NCBI GenBank assembly: GCA_905181625.1
Contig: CAJIYJ010000007.1
Coordinates: 124,001-188,000 of the forward strand
Direction of reading: 5' to 3'
From: an uncultured Flavobacteriaceae bacterium
GTDB lineage: Bacteria; Bacteroidota; Bacteroidia; Flavobacteriales; Flavobacteriaceae
DNA: 64,000 bases
A model generated the notes under the pieces. It worked only from the letters and a program-made list of their open reading frames with translations. It was not told where the DNA came from and ran no database searches. Below are positions 16,400 through 25,731 of this stretch, in pieces. Numbering within the stretch: position 1 is the stretch's first letter; each line of letters opens with the position of its first letter. The position numbers were made by a program, and so were the translations under genes.

Positions 16400-17347
16400 A
16401 TGAATAAATTAAAAATTGTTTTCATGGGAACTCCTGATTTTGCAGTAGGATGTTTAGATTTTCTTATTAATTCTAATCATGAAATAAAAGCAGTAATAAC
16501 AGCACCAGATAGAGCAGCCGGAAGAGGTAAGAAAATAATTCAATCAGAAATAAAAAAGTATGCTATTAATAATAGTATAAAACTATTACAACCCATTAAC
16601 CTTAAGGATGAGAAATTTATAACTGAGTTAAAATCTATAAATGCTGATATTTTTGTTGTTGTAGCATTTAGAATGCTTCCAAAAACTGTTTGGGAAATTC
16701 CTGAAAAAGGTACAATCAATTTACATGCTTCACTTTTACCACAATTAAGAGGAGCAGCTCCTATACATTGGGCCATAATAAATGGATTAAGCGAGACAGG
16801 TGTCACAACATTTTTTATAAATGAAAAAATTGACTTTGGAAATATAATCGAACAGTCTAAGTTGAAAATTAATTCTAAAGAAAACACTGGTCAACTATAT
16901 GAAAAGCTAAAATCAAAGGGAAGTAATTTACTTGTCTCTACTTTAAAAGTAATTGAAAAAAATAATTTTAAAACAACAAAACAAAATAATTCTGAAAAAC
17001 TATTAATAGCTCCAAAACTTAATAAAAATAATACCAGAATTGATTGGAAAAATTCCGGGCAATCTATATTTAATTTAATAAGAGGTTTATCTCCTTATCC
17101 ATCAGCTTGGACAAAAGATGCAAAAAGTAATAAAATATTAAAAATATTCGATGTTATTTTTCATAAAGAAAAAAATAGCAATGAAAACTTATCAGGCACA
17201 ATACTAATTAAAAATAATACTATCAAATTAATCACCTATGATGGTTTTTTAGAAGTATTAGAGCTTCAATTAGAAGGAAAAAAAAGAATGAGTAATTTAG
17301 AATTTATTAACGGTTATAAGAATTTTCATTCTCAACGTCTTTTATAG
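16400..17347 (+). CDS. fmt: Methionyl-tRNA formyltransferase
   Basis: Formylates initiator Met-tRNA using 10-formyl-THF. The 315-residue protein has GTPDFAVGCL, the loop APDRAAGRGKK, catalytic INLHASLLPQLRGAAPIHWA (Asn and His), and the downstream catalytic Asp in EKIDFGNII. A C-terminal OB-like tRNA-binding domain contains NLIRGLSPYPSAWT. The length is normal. Confidence 0.96.
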   Translation: MNKLKIVFMGTPDFAVGCLDFLINSNHEIKAVITAPDRAAGRGKKIIQSEIKKYAINNSIKLLQPINLKDEKFITELKSINADIFVVVAFRMLPKTVWEIPEKGTINLHASLLPQLRGAAPIHWAIINGLSETGVTTFFINEKIDFGNIIEQSKLKINSKENTGQLYEKLKSKGSNLLVSTLKVIEKNNFKTTKQNNSEKLLIAPKLNKNNTRIDWKNSGQSIFNLIRGLSPYPSAWTKDAKSNKILKIFDVIFHKEKNSNENLSGTILIKNNTIKLITYDGFLEVLELQLEGKKRMSNLEFINGYKNFHSQRLL

Positions 17348-17393
17348 TTCATTAAAATAACTAAATTTAATTAGTCATTATTATTTAAATATA

Positions 17394-17948
17394 TTGAACA
17401 ATATTAAAAAAGGAAATTTACTTTTTGCAGAACCTTCCATGATCGGAGATATTAACTTTAATCGATCAGTTGTTTTGATTGCAAATCACACTAAAACAGG
17501 GTCAGTTGGCTTTATTTTAAACAAAAAATTAAATTACACATCATCTGAACTAATTCCTGAACTAAAATATGATTTTTCTATATATAATGGAGGACCTGTT
17601 GAAAAAGAAAATTTATATTTCATTCATTGCTATCCAGAAATAATTCCAGGGAGCATAAAAATAAAAAATAATATTTATTGGGGAGGAGATTTTAGTAAAA
17701 TCATAGAATTAATAAATAATGACCAAATTAAAGAAAGTCAAATTAAATTTTTTCTTGGTTATTCCGGATGGGAAGAATCTCAATTAGAAACTGAAATCAG
17801 TTCATCTTCATGGATATTAGTAGAAAACGAAATCAATAAAAATTTAGTTTTTAATAAAGTGGACAATATTTGGAAAGAAAAATTAATAGATTTAGGAGGA
17901 GAATACTTGATATGGTCTAATTCCCCAGAAAACCCTAACCACAATTAA
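17394..17948 (+). CDS. YqgE/AlgH-family protein
   Basis: A 184-residue UPF0301 protein with the conserved N-terminal GNLLFAEPSMIGDINFNRSV, GSVGFILNKKL, YNGGPVEKENLYFIH, and FFLGYSGWEESQLETEI. It starts with TTG at 17394, since no in-frame ATG precedes the conserved block. The function is unsettled; it was linked to alginate regulation in Pseudomonas. It converges with the aminotransferase, overlapping by 4 nt. Confidence 0.88.
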   Translation: MNNIKKGNLLFAEPSMIGDINFNRSVVLIANHTKTGSVGFILNKKLNYTSSELIPELKYDFSIYNGGPVEKENLYFIHCYPEIIPGSIKIKNNIYWGGDFSKIIELINNDQIKESQIKFFLGYSGWEESQLETEISSSSWILVENEINKNLVFNKVDNIWKEKLIDLGGEYLIWSNSPENPNHN

Positions 17949-18781
17949 CAGGTCTTTATATCAAAATTAAGTAAATTAGTAAGTTGGCTAGCTATTATGT
18001 TATTGAATTTCTTGTTTCTATAGTCCGAAACGGCTGTAATTCCACAAATTGAATTAGTCAACCAAATTTCATCAGAAGACATTAATTCAAAAGGAGATAT
18101 TTTAACTTCTTCTATATTTAAAATTGAATTAAGATTAATTAACTCAATTATTTTCTTTCTCATGATTCCATTTAAACAACCAGATTTTAAAGTAGGAGTT
18201 TTGATTACAGATCCGCAAACTATAAAAATATTACCATTTAAAAACTCCACAACGTCTTTATTTTCATTGAGTAAAATACAACTATCTAATTCATTATCGC
18301 TAGCATATATACTACCAATGACATTTAAAATTTTATTATTTGTTTTCAGACTAGATAATAAATTTGGTTGAACAAAATAATCTTTAAACAAATCAACTAT
18401 AAAGGGTTTGTTTTTAGTCTTAAAAAAAATCTCATTAGATATTTCGGATTGTATTACATATGAAGGGACAGAGGACTTCGGAGAATAAAACCCTCCACCT
18501 GATCTAAAAACAGATACTCTAACTCTGCCAGAAAAATTATTATCAATTTTTGAGTTAGTTTTTAAAATTTGTTGTTCAAGAAATTCAGGAGTAAAGTGAT
18601 CAGGAATTTCCATCCTTAAAATTCTGATTGAAGACATTAATCTAAGATAATGCTCCTCCCAATACAAAATATTATTATTTACAACTTTTAATGTATCAAA
18701 AACACAATCTCCAAATAAAAAACCTCTATTACTTAAATCAGTGTTATTTTGATCTATAAAATTACCATTATAATTGACCAT
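17945..18781 (-). CDS. Class-IV aminotransferase (PabC/IlvE-like)
   Basis: A 278-residue fold-type IV PLP enzyme: MVNYNGNFIDQNNTDLSNRGFLFGDCVFDTLKV at the start, split here into the beta-hairpin and the RGFLFGDCVFDTL motif, and ILNENKDVVEFLNGNIFIVCG (two parts) before the C-terminal domain. The PLP Lys appears to be K152 or a near neighbour in the central SSLKTNNKILNVI segment. Candidate activities are aminodeoxychorismate lyase, D-amino-acid or branched-chain aminotransferase; the sequence alone does not decide. Its neighbours (YqgE and START-like protein) form a conserved flavobacterial cluster. Confidence 0.8.
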   Translation of the reverse strand: MVNYNGNFIDQNNTDLSNRGFLFGDCVFDTLKVVNNNILYWEEHYLRLMSSIRILRMEIPDHFTPEFLEQQILKTNSKIDNNFSGRVRVSVFRSGGGFYSPKSSVPSYVIQSEISNEIFFKTKNKPFIVDLFKDYFVQPNLLSSLKTNNKILNVIGSIYASDNELDSCILLNENKDVVEFLNGNIFIVCGSVIKTPTLKSGCLNGIMRKKIIELINLNSILNIEEVKISPFELMSSDEIWLTNSICGITAVSDYRNKKFNNIIASQLTNLLNFDIKTC

Positions 18782-18787
18782 GGACAG

Positions 18788-19180
18788 TTAAGAAGAACCA
18801 ACAATTTTTTTTAGATCAGAAATTTGATTATCCCATAACATTTTTGATTCCTCAACCTCATCATCATAAGCGAAATCAGTTACAATTAAAGAAACATCTT
18901 TAGTGATTTCATCAACAAGAATACGTATTTCAAAAAAACATTTATCCTGATCATCACTATCATCTAACCATCTGAATTTTACAAATAAGTTTGATTTACT
19001 AGACATTAATTGAGCTTTTTCTTCTGAACCATCCCAAAAAAATGAAAAAATCACTCCTCTTGAGTTAACATCATCTGCAAACCATTCACAAAGACCTGAT
19101 GCTGAAGATATATACTGGTATAACATTTGTGCAGAGGCTTGAATCGGAAACTCTAATTCAAACTTTATTTTTAAATCCAT
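18788..19180 (-). CDS. START-like domain protein (Bacteroidota type)
   Basis: A 130-residue protein, MDLKIKFELEFPIQASAQML onward, with ASGLCEWFADDVNSRG, FSFFWDGSEEKAQLM, and TDFAYDDEVEESKMLWDNQ. This is the acidic START/AHSA1-like fold common in Bacteroidota. I use the ATG at 19180; a TTG 9 nt upstream is possible. It is the promoter-proximal gene of the pair with the class-IV aminotransferase (6 nt gap). No ligand is known. Confidence 0.8.
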   Translation of the reverse strand: MDLKIKFELEFPIQASAQMLYQYISSASGLCEWFADDVNSRGVIFSFFWDGSEEKAQLMSSKSNLFVKFRWLDDSDDQDKCFFEIRILVDEITKDVSLIVTDFAYDDEVEESKMLWDNQISDLKKIVGSS

Positions 19181-19243
19181 ATATGGCAATATATAGATTA
19201 AATTGAAGTAAAAAAAGAATTTTAAATATTTTTTATTCTTAGT

Positions 19244-19273
19244 TTGAGTCTAGTTAATTTGTTTATATATTTA
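19244..19273 (+). promoter_or_regulatory. Promoter of tRNA-Met
   Basis: TTG at 19244-19246, exactly 19 bp, then TATATTTA at 19266-19273 (seven of eight matches to TAnnTTTG). The tRNA begins 15 nt further on, a normal leader distance. Confidence 0.6.
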
Positions 19274-19288
19274 CGCTCTTTTTAATAT

Positions 19289-19362
19289 GGCGAGGTAGCT
19301 CAGTTGGTTAGAGCGTCGGATTCATAACCCGGAGGTCGGGAGTTCAAATCTCCCTCTCGCTA
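19289..19362 (+). tRNA. tRNA-Met (anticodon CAT, elongator type)
   Basis: A cloverleaf can be drawn: acceptor GGCGAGG with TCTCGCT (one G-T at position 1-72), D-arm GCTC/GAGC with loop AGTTGGTTA, anticodon loop TTCATAA, variable AGGTC, and T-arm GGGAG/CTCCC with loop TTCAAAT. The anticodon stem TCGGA/CCCGG has an A-C apposition next to the loop. The three G-C pairs and unpaired first base of an initiator are absent, so it is an elongator tRNA (or, less likely, tRNA-Ile2 read after lysidine modification). CCA is not encoded. Confidence 0.93.
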
Positions 19363-19382
19363 CTTTTATTGAAATTACATTT

Positions 19383-20606
19383 TTATTCTAATTTTCCTGC
19401 AATAAAGCCAGTACTCCAAGCTGCCTGAAAATTATAACCCCCTGTAATTGCATCTATATCTAATACTTCTCCTGCAAAATAAAGACCTGACTGAACCTTA
19501 CTTTCCATAGTTTTTATATTAATATTTGATAAAGCTATTCCTCCGCAAGTTACAAACTCTTCCTTAAATGTTGTTTTTCCAGAAACTGAATACGTGTCTT
19601 TTGTAAATAATTCTACCAAATGACGCATTTTCTTTTTACCTAATTCTCCCCATCTTTTTCCTGTTAATACACCCAGCTTTTGAACTAAAAATTGCCAAAG
19701 ACGATTTGGGAGCGGAAAAGGATTTTGATTTAAAACTAATTTATTAGAAAAAGACAAAGAAAACCCCTCTAAAATCTTAAATATTAGTTCCGTATTACTT
19801 TCGTTTAACCAATTAATTTCAATCCTAAAAGAATAATCTCTTTCAAATAAATCACGAGCGCCAATAGATGAAGCTTTTAAAATAGCAGGACCACTCATAC
19901 CCCAATGAGTTATTAAAACAGGGCCATTTGTTTCTATTTTAGTATCTAAAATTTTAACCTTAATATTCTTAACAGCTAATCCAGTCAAACCAATAATTGA
20001 TTCATTAGGCATATTAAATGTAAAAAGAGATGGTATTGGTTCTATAATTGAATGACCTATATTTTTTAACCAATCAAATCCTTTTAATTTTGGACTTCCT
20101 CCTGAAGCAACTACAACACTATCAAATCGATTAGAAACAAAATTATCATTAAAGTTAACAACCCATTGAGATCCAGTTTTTATTAAACTTTTAACTGTTT
20201 TATTATATTTTATAGAAATATTTTTTTTTTTACATTCTTCAATCAAACAATCAATTATAGATTGCGAATTATTTGATATTGGAAAAACTCTTCCATCTGG
20301 CTCTGATTTTAGTGCTACCCCCCTATCTTCGAACCACTTCCTAGTATCTTTAGGTCCGAAACGGTAAAATATATTTTTAAGTTCTTTACCTCCCCTGGGA
20401 TAAGCTGAACACAAGGTCTCTATGTCATTATTAGCATTAGTCACATTACAACGACCTCCTCCGGATATTTTAACCTTAGAAAGAACCTTTGAACTCTTTT
20501 CAAATAAAGTAACATTAGATAGTGGGTGGTGAGTTTTTACAGAAATGGCTGCAAAAAAACCTGCTGCTCCACCACCTATAACAGCTATATTCTTAATTAC
20601 ATACAT
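19383..20606 (-). CDS. HI0933/YhiN-family FAD-dependent oxidoreductase
   Basis: A 407-residue flavoprotein: MYVIKNIAVIGGGAAGFFAA has the dinucleotide-binding GGGAAG; KVKISGGGRCNVTNAN is the family's second conserved block; VVASGGSPKLKG follows, and the C-terminal FAD site reads AGEVLDIDAITGGYNFQAAW. This is the BaiN/YhiN (HI0933-like) family of NAD(P)/FAD enzymes, of which few have a known substrate. The start is ATG 20606, not the TTG at 20615. Confidence 0.88.
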   Translation of the reverse strand: MYVIKNIAVIGGGAAGFFAAISVKTHHPLSNVTLFEKSSKVLSKVKISGGGRCNVTNANNDIETLCSAYPRGGKELKNIFYRFGPKDTRKWFEDRGVALKSEPDGRVFPISNNSQSIIDCLIEECKKKNISIKYNKTVKSLIKTGSQWVVNFNDNFVSNRFDSVVVASGGSPKLKGFDWLKNIGHSIIEPIPSLFTFNMPNESIIGLTGLAVKNIKVKILDTKIETNGPVLITHWGMSGPAILKASSIGARDLFERDYSFRIEINWLNESNTELIFKILEGFSLSFSNKLVLNQNPFPLPNRLWQFLVQKLGVLTGKRWGELGKKKMRHLVELFTKDTYSVSGKTTFKEEFVTCGGIALSNINIKTMESKVQSGLYFAGEVLDIDAITGGYNFQAAWSTGFIAGKLE

Positions 20607-20672
20607 TTTGAACAAATATTAAAATTTACTTTTAATGAAAAGATAATTTGTGTAAAACAACAGAAATATTAA

Positions 20673-22031
20673 CTAAAATGAGATCGAATCTGCTTTACTT
20701 AAAAGATAAGTCAATTGACTACCGTCAATCATATTTTTAATTATGATTTCATTATTGTTAAATTCATTTTCACCCATAATAACAGCAAAAGATGCATTAT
20801 GTTTATTAGCATAAGAAAACTGTTTATTTAACTTAACATCATCAGGGTAAACGAAAACTTTTTTATTTTGCTTTCTAAACATATCAATAACTGGAAATAT
20901 TTTTTTTAAATATTTAATTCCAAAATTAATTATTATAATATCAAAGCTGTTTTCTAAGTGTTCAGGGAAAAAATTTTTTTCATCCATTAGAAGGTAAATT
21001 CTATCAAGACCAAAAGAGATGCCAACCCCACTAGTGTCTTTCATATTAAAGAGTGAAGTTAAATCATCATACCTTCCTCCTCCTCCTAAAGAACCTAATC
21101 TAGAATTAGTTTTAGAAGCAACTTCTATTATTGTTCCTGTGTAATAATTCAATCCTCTAGCCAGGGTTAAATCAAATCGAATTTCATTGTTTAATGATTT
21201 TTCAGATGAAAAGAACTCAAAAATACTTCTTAAATCCTCTAATCCATTTTTTGCTACTGAAGAATTTTGAAGAATAGATGATAGTTTCTCTATACTAATA
21301 GTTTGATCTTCAAATAGCTTTTGAAGTTTAGAAATAGAAACATCACTGATTAAATCTCCAATTTCTTTAATTACTAAATCTAAACCAATCTTATCTAGCT
21401 TATCAATTATTGAAATAAAGTCATTTAAATTATTTTTAACTCCAATATAGTCTGCTAATCCCTTTAATACTAGTCTATGGTTAAGCTTAAAAACAACATC
21501 ATCAAAACCTAATTCAGTAAAGATTTTATCATATAACTTTATTAACTCAATTTCTTGAATTATTGATTTACTTCCAATGACATCAGCATCACATTGAGTA
21601 AACTCTTGAAATCTTCCGTGCTGTGGTCTGTCTGCTCTCCAAACATTTTGAATTTGAAAGCGCTTAAAAGGGAAAACAATATCGTTTTGATGTTGGGACA
21701 CAAATCTAGCCAAGGGAACTGTTAAATCGTATCTTAGACCCTTTTCAGAAATTGAATTAGTAAACGCAGGAAGTTTATTTTCTTTTAAAGAATTTATATC
21801 AGCTTTTTTTAATTTATCACCAGAGTTTAATATTTTAAACACAAGTCGATCACCTTCATTACCATACTTACCTAAAAGGGTTGTGTTTTTTTCAAGTGCA
21901 GGTGTTTCAATTTGAGAAAAACCAAAGAGTTGAAAGTTTTTTTTTAAAATATCAAGAATGTAATTTCTTTTAGATAATTCAAAGGGTAAAAAATCTCGAG
22001 TTCCTTTTGGGTTTGAGGCTTGTTTTGACAT
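20673..22031 (-). CDS. hisS: Histidyl-tRNA synthetase
   Basis: Charges tRNA-His. The 452-residue class II synthetase shows motif 1 around GFSQIETPALEKN, motif 2 QNVWRADRPQHGRFQEFTQC, the histidine-binding LARGLNYYTGTIIE, motif 3 GVGISFGLDRIYLLM, and a C-terminal anticodon-binding domain (KKVFVYPDDVKLNKQFSYAN). Length and order are standard. It is a single gene on the minus strand. Confidence 0.96.
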   Translation of the reverse strand: MSKQASNPKGTRDFLPFELSKRNYILDILKKNFQLFGFSQIETPALEKNTTLLGKYGNEGDRLVFKILNSGDKLKKADINSLKENKLPAFTNSISEKGLRYDLTVPLARFVSQHQNDIVFPFKRFQIQNVWRADRPQHGRFQEFTQCDADVIGSKSIIQEIELIKLYDKIFTELGFDDVVFKLNHRLVLKGLADYIGVKNNLNDFISIIDKLDKIGLDLVIKEIGDLISDVSISKLQKLFEDQTISIEKLSSILQNSSVAKNGLEDLRSIFEFFSSEKSLNNEIRFDLTLARGLNYYTGTIIEVASKTNSRLGSLGGGGRYDDLTSLFNMKDTSGVGISFGLDRIYLLMDEKNFFPEHLENSFDIIIINFGIKYLKKIFPVIDMFRKQNKKVFVYPDDVKLNKQFSYANKHNASFAVIMGENEFNNNEIIIKNMIDGSQLTYLLSKADSISF

Positions 22032-22119
22032 GAATTAAATAATATTATACAAATATCTAATTTTTTGTAAGAAACTAGAATTTTGTATTAAAAAATATTA
22101 AAGAAAGAGTTAAAACAGT

Positions 22120-22572
22120 TTAATCTTCTGATTTAACTATTTCAAAAGGGATTTCATGTATTACATCTCTATGTAATCTAATAGAAGCTGTATAAGAGCC
22201 AAGTCTTTTAATGTTTCCTCCTTGGACCTTAATTATTTTTTTATCAAAATCAAAACCTTCGTTAGATAGCTCGCTGTTTAAATCAGAATTAGAAATTGAT
22301 CCAAACAATTTGCCTCCTGCTCCAGATTTAGCAGAAATCTTAATTTCTAACTTGCTTAATTTTTTAACTAGTTTTTGAGCTTCATCGATAGCCTTTTTTT
22401 CTTTAAATTCTCTTTGTTTAATGTTTTCAGCTAAAACTTTTCTTGAAGATTTAGTAGCTAAAATCGCTAATCCTTGAGGAATTAAAAAATTTCTACCATA
22501 GCCATTCTTTACAGCAATTACATCGTCTTTGAAACCTAAATTAGGTACATCATTTTTTAGAATTAATTCCAT
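22120..22572 (-). CDS. rplI: 50S ribosomal protein L9
   Basis: The 150-residue protein starts MELILKNDVPNLGFKDDVIA and carries the signature VKNGYGRNFLIPQGLAILAT, then the long linker helix (NIKQREFKEKKAIDEAQKLV) and the C-terminal 23S-binding domain (SGAGGKLFGSISNSDL). It is the last gene of rpsF-rpsR-rplI, 5 nt after rpsR. Confidence 0.97.
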   Translation of the reverse strand: MELILKNDVPNLGFKDDVIAVKNGYGRNFLIPQGLAILATKSSRKVLAENIKQREFKEKKAIDEAQKLVKKLSKLEIKISAKSGAGGKLFGSISNSDLNSELSNEGFDFDKKIIKVQGGNIKRLGSYTASIRLHRDVIHEIPFEIVKSED

Positions 22573-22577
22573 AATAA

Positions 22578-22874
22578 TTATTTTAACATGTCAGCTTGAT
22601 AAGGTAAAAGTGCCAAATGTCTTGCTCTTTTAACAGCAACAGAAACTTTTCTTTGATATTTTAGAGAAGTACCTGTTAATCGTCTTGGTAAAATTTTTCC
22701 TTGTTCGTTAATAAATCTTAAAAGAAAATCGGGGTCTTTGTAATCTACATATTTAATCCCAGACCTTTTAAACATACAATATTTCTTGCTATTTTTAGTA
22801 GCAATATCTAGAGGAGTTAAATATCTTATTTCTCCTTGATTTCCGGCTTTTCCTGCTTGCTCTAATGATGACAT
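22578..22874 (-). CDS. rpsR: 30S ribosomal protein S18
   Basis: A 98-residue S18 with the conserved C-terminal half [40 protein letters not shown] and [11 protein letters not shown]. The N-terminal extension ([20 protein letters not shown]) is longer than in E. coli (75 residues) but common in Bacteroidota. It is the middle gene of the S6-S18-L9 operon. Confidence 0.97.
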   Translation of the reverse strand: MSSLEQAGKAGNQGEIRYLTPLDIATKNSKKYCMFKRSGIKYVDYKDPDFLLRFINEQGKILPRRLTGTSLKYQRKVSVAVKRARHLALLPYQADMLK

Positions 22875-22877
22875 ATA

Positions 22878-23216
22878 TTATACTTTTTTATTATTACGTT
22901 CTCTTCTTTTTACTGACCAAGCATCAGCATGCTTGTCAAGCTTTACGTTCAAATAACGCATGACCCTTTCGTCTCTTTTTAACTCAGTTTCAAAAGCGTT
23001 AATTACAGTGTTAGTAGCTTTAAAATCAATTAGATTGTAAAAACCACTTTGTTTGTTTTGGATAGAATATTGTAATTTTTTCAAACCCCAATGTTCGGTT
23101 GAAATAATTTCAGATTCTTGGCTTATTAAAAAGTCTTCAAATTTCTTTACTGTCTCCTTTACCTGATCATCAGATAAAACGGGATTTAGAATGAAAACAG
23201 CTTCGTAATGATTCAT
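22878..23216 (-). CDS. rpsF: 30S ribosomal protein S6
   Basis: A 112-residue S6: MNHYEAVFILNPVLSDDQVK, STEHWGLKKLQYSIQNKQSG, FYNLIDFKA and DERVMRYLNVKLDKHA. It forms a dimer with S18 on the 30S platform. It is the first gene of its operon and is preceded by a consensus promoter. Confidence 0.97.
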   Translation of the reverse strand: MNHYEAVFILNPVLSDDQVKETVKKFEDFLISQESEIISTEHWGLKKLQYSIQNKQSGFYNLIDFKATNTVINAFETELKRDERVMRYLNVKLDKHADAWSVKRRERNNKKV

Positions 23217-23239
23217 ATATGTTATTAAAAAATTGGTCG

Positions 23240-23269
23240 CAAAAGTACATTAATAATGTTGACTAACAA
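23240..23269 (-). promoter_or_regulatory. Consensus promoter of rpsF-rpsR-rplI
   Basis: On the minus strand: TTG (RC of 23267-23269), exactly 19 bp, then TACTTTTG (RC of 23240-23247). Both Bacteroidota sigma-70 (SigA) elements match at the optimal spacing. The -7 box ends 23 nt before the rpsF ATG. Confidence 0.8.
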
Positions 23270-23284
23270 AATTTGTTTATTGAT

Positions 23285-25729
23285 TTAATTATATGGGTCC
23301 ACATCAATTGAAATTTGCACATTCCTAAACTCTGAAATAGAACTAAAACTTTTTAATACTTTAAAAATATAGTCTTTAGAATTATCTAAGTTAGTATCGA
23401 TAGGAATTTTAATTAAAATATTTTTAATAAACTTATTGTTTACCCTAGACACAATTGGGGACTCTGGACCTAGCAATTGATTTTTAAAATGATTTATTAA
23501 AGTATTCGCTAACCAAACAGAACTTTTTTGGAGAACATCTAGATTCTTGTGCTTCATGGTTAACTTTATTAATCTTGAATAAGGTGGGTAATCAAATACA
23601 AACCTTTCGTTCAACTGTTCATTAAACATTCCTAAAAAATCATTTTCAACAATTTTTTTCATTAACTGATGGTTCGGGTTGAAAGTTTGCACTATAACCT
23701 CTCCCTGATCTTTTGACCTTCCGGATCTTCCAGCTACTTGTTGAATTAATTGAAAACATTTTTCTTGTGATCTAAAATCTGGAAAATATATCAAACTATC
23801 TGCATTAACAACACCAACTAAAGCTACATTTTTGAAATCAAGTCCCTTAGTAAGCATCTGAGTACCTACTAAAATTTGAAATTTATTATTTTCAAAATCA
23901 GCAATAATATTGCTAAAAGCATTTTTAGTTCTAGTTGAATCATGATCCATTCTTTCGATTTTAAAAGAAGGAAAATATTGCTCCAACTCTTCAACAACTT
24001 GCTGAGTCCCTAATCCTTTTTTAATTGATGTATTACTATAACAAGTAGGGCAAGTTGTTTTATTTTCTACACGATATCCACAATGATGACATTTTAATTC
24101 ATTAGAAACTTGATGATAAGTTAAACTAACATCACAATTAATACATTGATAAACATAGGCACAATTACTGCACTCTAAATAAGGAGCATACCCTCTTCTA
24201 TTTTGAAAAATAATAACCTGCTTATTGTTCTCAAGTGTGTTTTTTATTTTCTTAAGCAATATGTTAGAAAAGTTCCCTGTTATTTTTTTATCAATTATTG
24301 CTTTTTTCAAGTCTTTTATAATAATTTTTGGAGGGGCTATACCCCCAAACCTCTTGTCAAGATTAACAAGACCATATTTATTTGTAATGGAATTAAAATA
24401 GGTCTCAACACTTGGAGTAGCAGACCCTAAAAGAGTTTTAGCATTATGTAACATTGCTAAATAAATTGCTGCATCTCTTGCATGATATCTTGGGGCAGGT
24501 TTAAATTGCTTGAAAGCATTTTCATGTTCCTCGTCGACAATAATCAAACTTAATTCGTTAAAAGGAAGAAAAATAGAAGATCTAGCTCCAATAATAACTC
24601 TAGCGGTTACATCATTATTTAAAACTTTTTTCCAAACTTCCGTTCTTTGATCTAAAGAATATTTAGAATGGTAAACAGCCAAAGAATCTCCGAAATATTT
24701 TTTTAATCTACTTATCAATTGAGTAGTTAAAGCTATTTCTGGAACCAAGTATAAAACTTGTTTGTTTTTTTTAATTTTATTTTCGATTAACTTAACATAA
24801 ATTTCTGTTTTTCCAGATGAAGTTACACCATGAAGCAAAGAAACTTTTTTCTCTTTAAAAGTTGATAAAATACTCTCATATGCTATATTTTGGTCATAAC
24901 TCAAGTCTTTAGAATTAGTCTTTTGATCTGGTTTAAATTGAACTCTATCAATAATCTCTATTTTCTTTATCAAAATACCAGAATCCAATAAAGCGTTAAT
25001 TGTAGCTCTTGAAACACCCGAATCATTCATTAATTCAGAAATTGTTGGATTAAAATTTTTTATTAAAAAAAATAATTTCGATACTACTTTTTGTTGAGAT
25101 TTTTTACCATTTAAATCACTTAATAACTGTTCTAAATCAGCATCATTTATTTTTTTAAAGAAATGAACTTTTATAACTTTTTTGGGTTTAAAATAATCGT
25201 AAACCTCTTCCTTTAATTTTATAAGAGAATAGCTTAACAATTCATTAATGGTCTTTGAAATGTTTTTTTTATTTAATAAAAAAATCAACTCACGATAAGT
25301 TAATTTATTGTTTAATATTAAATTTCTATATATTAAATCCGCACTTTCTGATAATTTAATGTCTTCATTTAACTCTCCAACTAAAACAATTTCACTTTCA
25401 CTTTTCAAAAGAAGAAGTCCAGGTATTGCAACCTTGATTACTTGTCCAATTGGACACATATAATACTTAGACATCCATTTATAAAATTGAATTTGAAATT
25501 CATTAATTACAGGTTCATCATCAATAATAAATTCAATTTGTTTAGCATCGTAAAATTCTGGCAGATTATTATGCTTATTAAAAACTATAGCAGTCAAAAA
25601 TTTGGATTTTCCAAATGGCACTATAACTCTAAATCCATTTTTCAAAAAATCAAACTCTATCTTGTTAACCTTATAAGTGAACAAAGTATCTAATGGAAGG
25701 GGAATAACAACATCAATTAAGTAATGCAT
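23285..25729 (-). CDS. priA: Primosomal protein N' (replication restart helicase PriA)
   Basis: Recognises stalled forks and restarts replication. The 814-residue protein has an N-terminal fork-binding domain, Walker A LLHGVTSSGKTEIYV, a DEEH box IIVDEEHENAF, GSATPSVETYF, and the zinc module with paired Cys (LECSNCAYVYQCINCDVSL; CHHCGYRV; CPTCYS). Motifs V-VI follow (ILVGTQMLTKGLDF; QQVAGRSGR). Length is typical. The stop is 2 nt upstream-side of yihY's end boundary, so yihY-priA are co-oriented and adjacent. Confidence 0.96.
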   Translation of the reverse strand: MHYLIDVVIPLPLDTLFTYKVNKIEFDFLKNGFRVIVPFGKSKFLTAIVFNKHNNLPEFYDAKQIEFIIDDEPVINEFQIQFYKWMSKYYMCPIGQVIKVAIPGLLLLKSESEIVLVGELNEDIKLSESADLIYRNLILNNKLTYRELIFLLNKKNISKTINELLSYSLIKLKEEVYDYFKPKKVIKVHFFKKINDADLEQLLSDLNGKKSQQKVVSKLFFLIKNFNPTISELMNDSGVSRATINALLDSGILIKKIEIIDRVQFKPDQKTNSKDLSYDQNIAYESILSTFKEKKVSLLHGVTSSGKTEIYVKLIENKIKKNKQVLYLVPEIALTTQLISRLKKYFGDSLAVYHSKYSLDQRTEVWKKVLNNDVTARVIIGARSSIFLPFNELSLIIVDEEHENAFKQFKPAPRYHARDAAIYLAMLHNAKTLLGSATPSVETYFNSITNKYGLVNLDKRFGGIAPPKIIIKDLKKAIIDKKITGNFSNILLKKIKNTLENNKQVIIFQNRRGYAPYLECSNCAYVYQCINCDVSLTYHQVSNELKCHHCGYRVENKTTCPTCYSNTSIKKGLGTQQVVEELEQYFPSFKIERMDHDSTRTKNAFSNIIADFENNKFQILVGTQMLTKGLDFKNVALVGVVNADSLIYFPDFRSQEKCFQLIQQVAGRSGRSKDQGEVIVQTFNPNHQLMKKIVENDFLGMFNEQLNERFVFDYPPYSRLIKLTMKHKNLDVLQKSSVWLANTLINHFKNQLLGPESPIVSRVNNKFIKNILIKIPIDTNLDNSKDYIFKVLKSFSSISEFRNVQISIDVDPYN

Positions 25730-25731
25730 TA

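Noticed and set aside
19289-19362. Initiator tRNA-fMet
   Set aside because: Lacks the three G-C pairs at the anticodon stem base next to the loop and the unpaired position 1; features fit elongator tRNA-Met.
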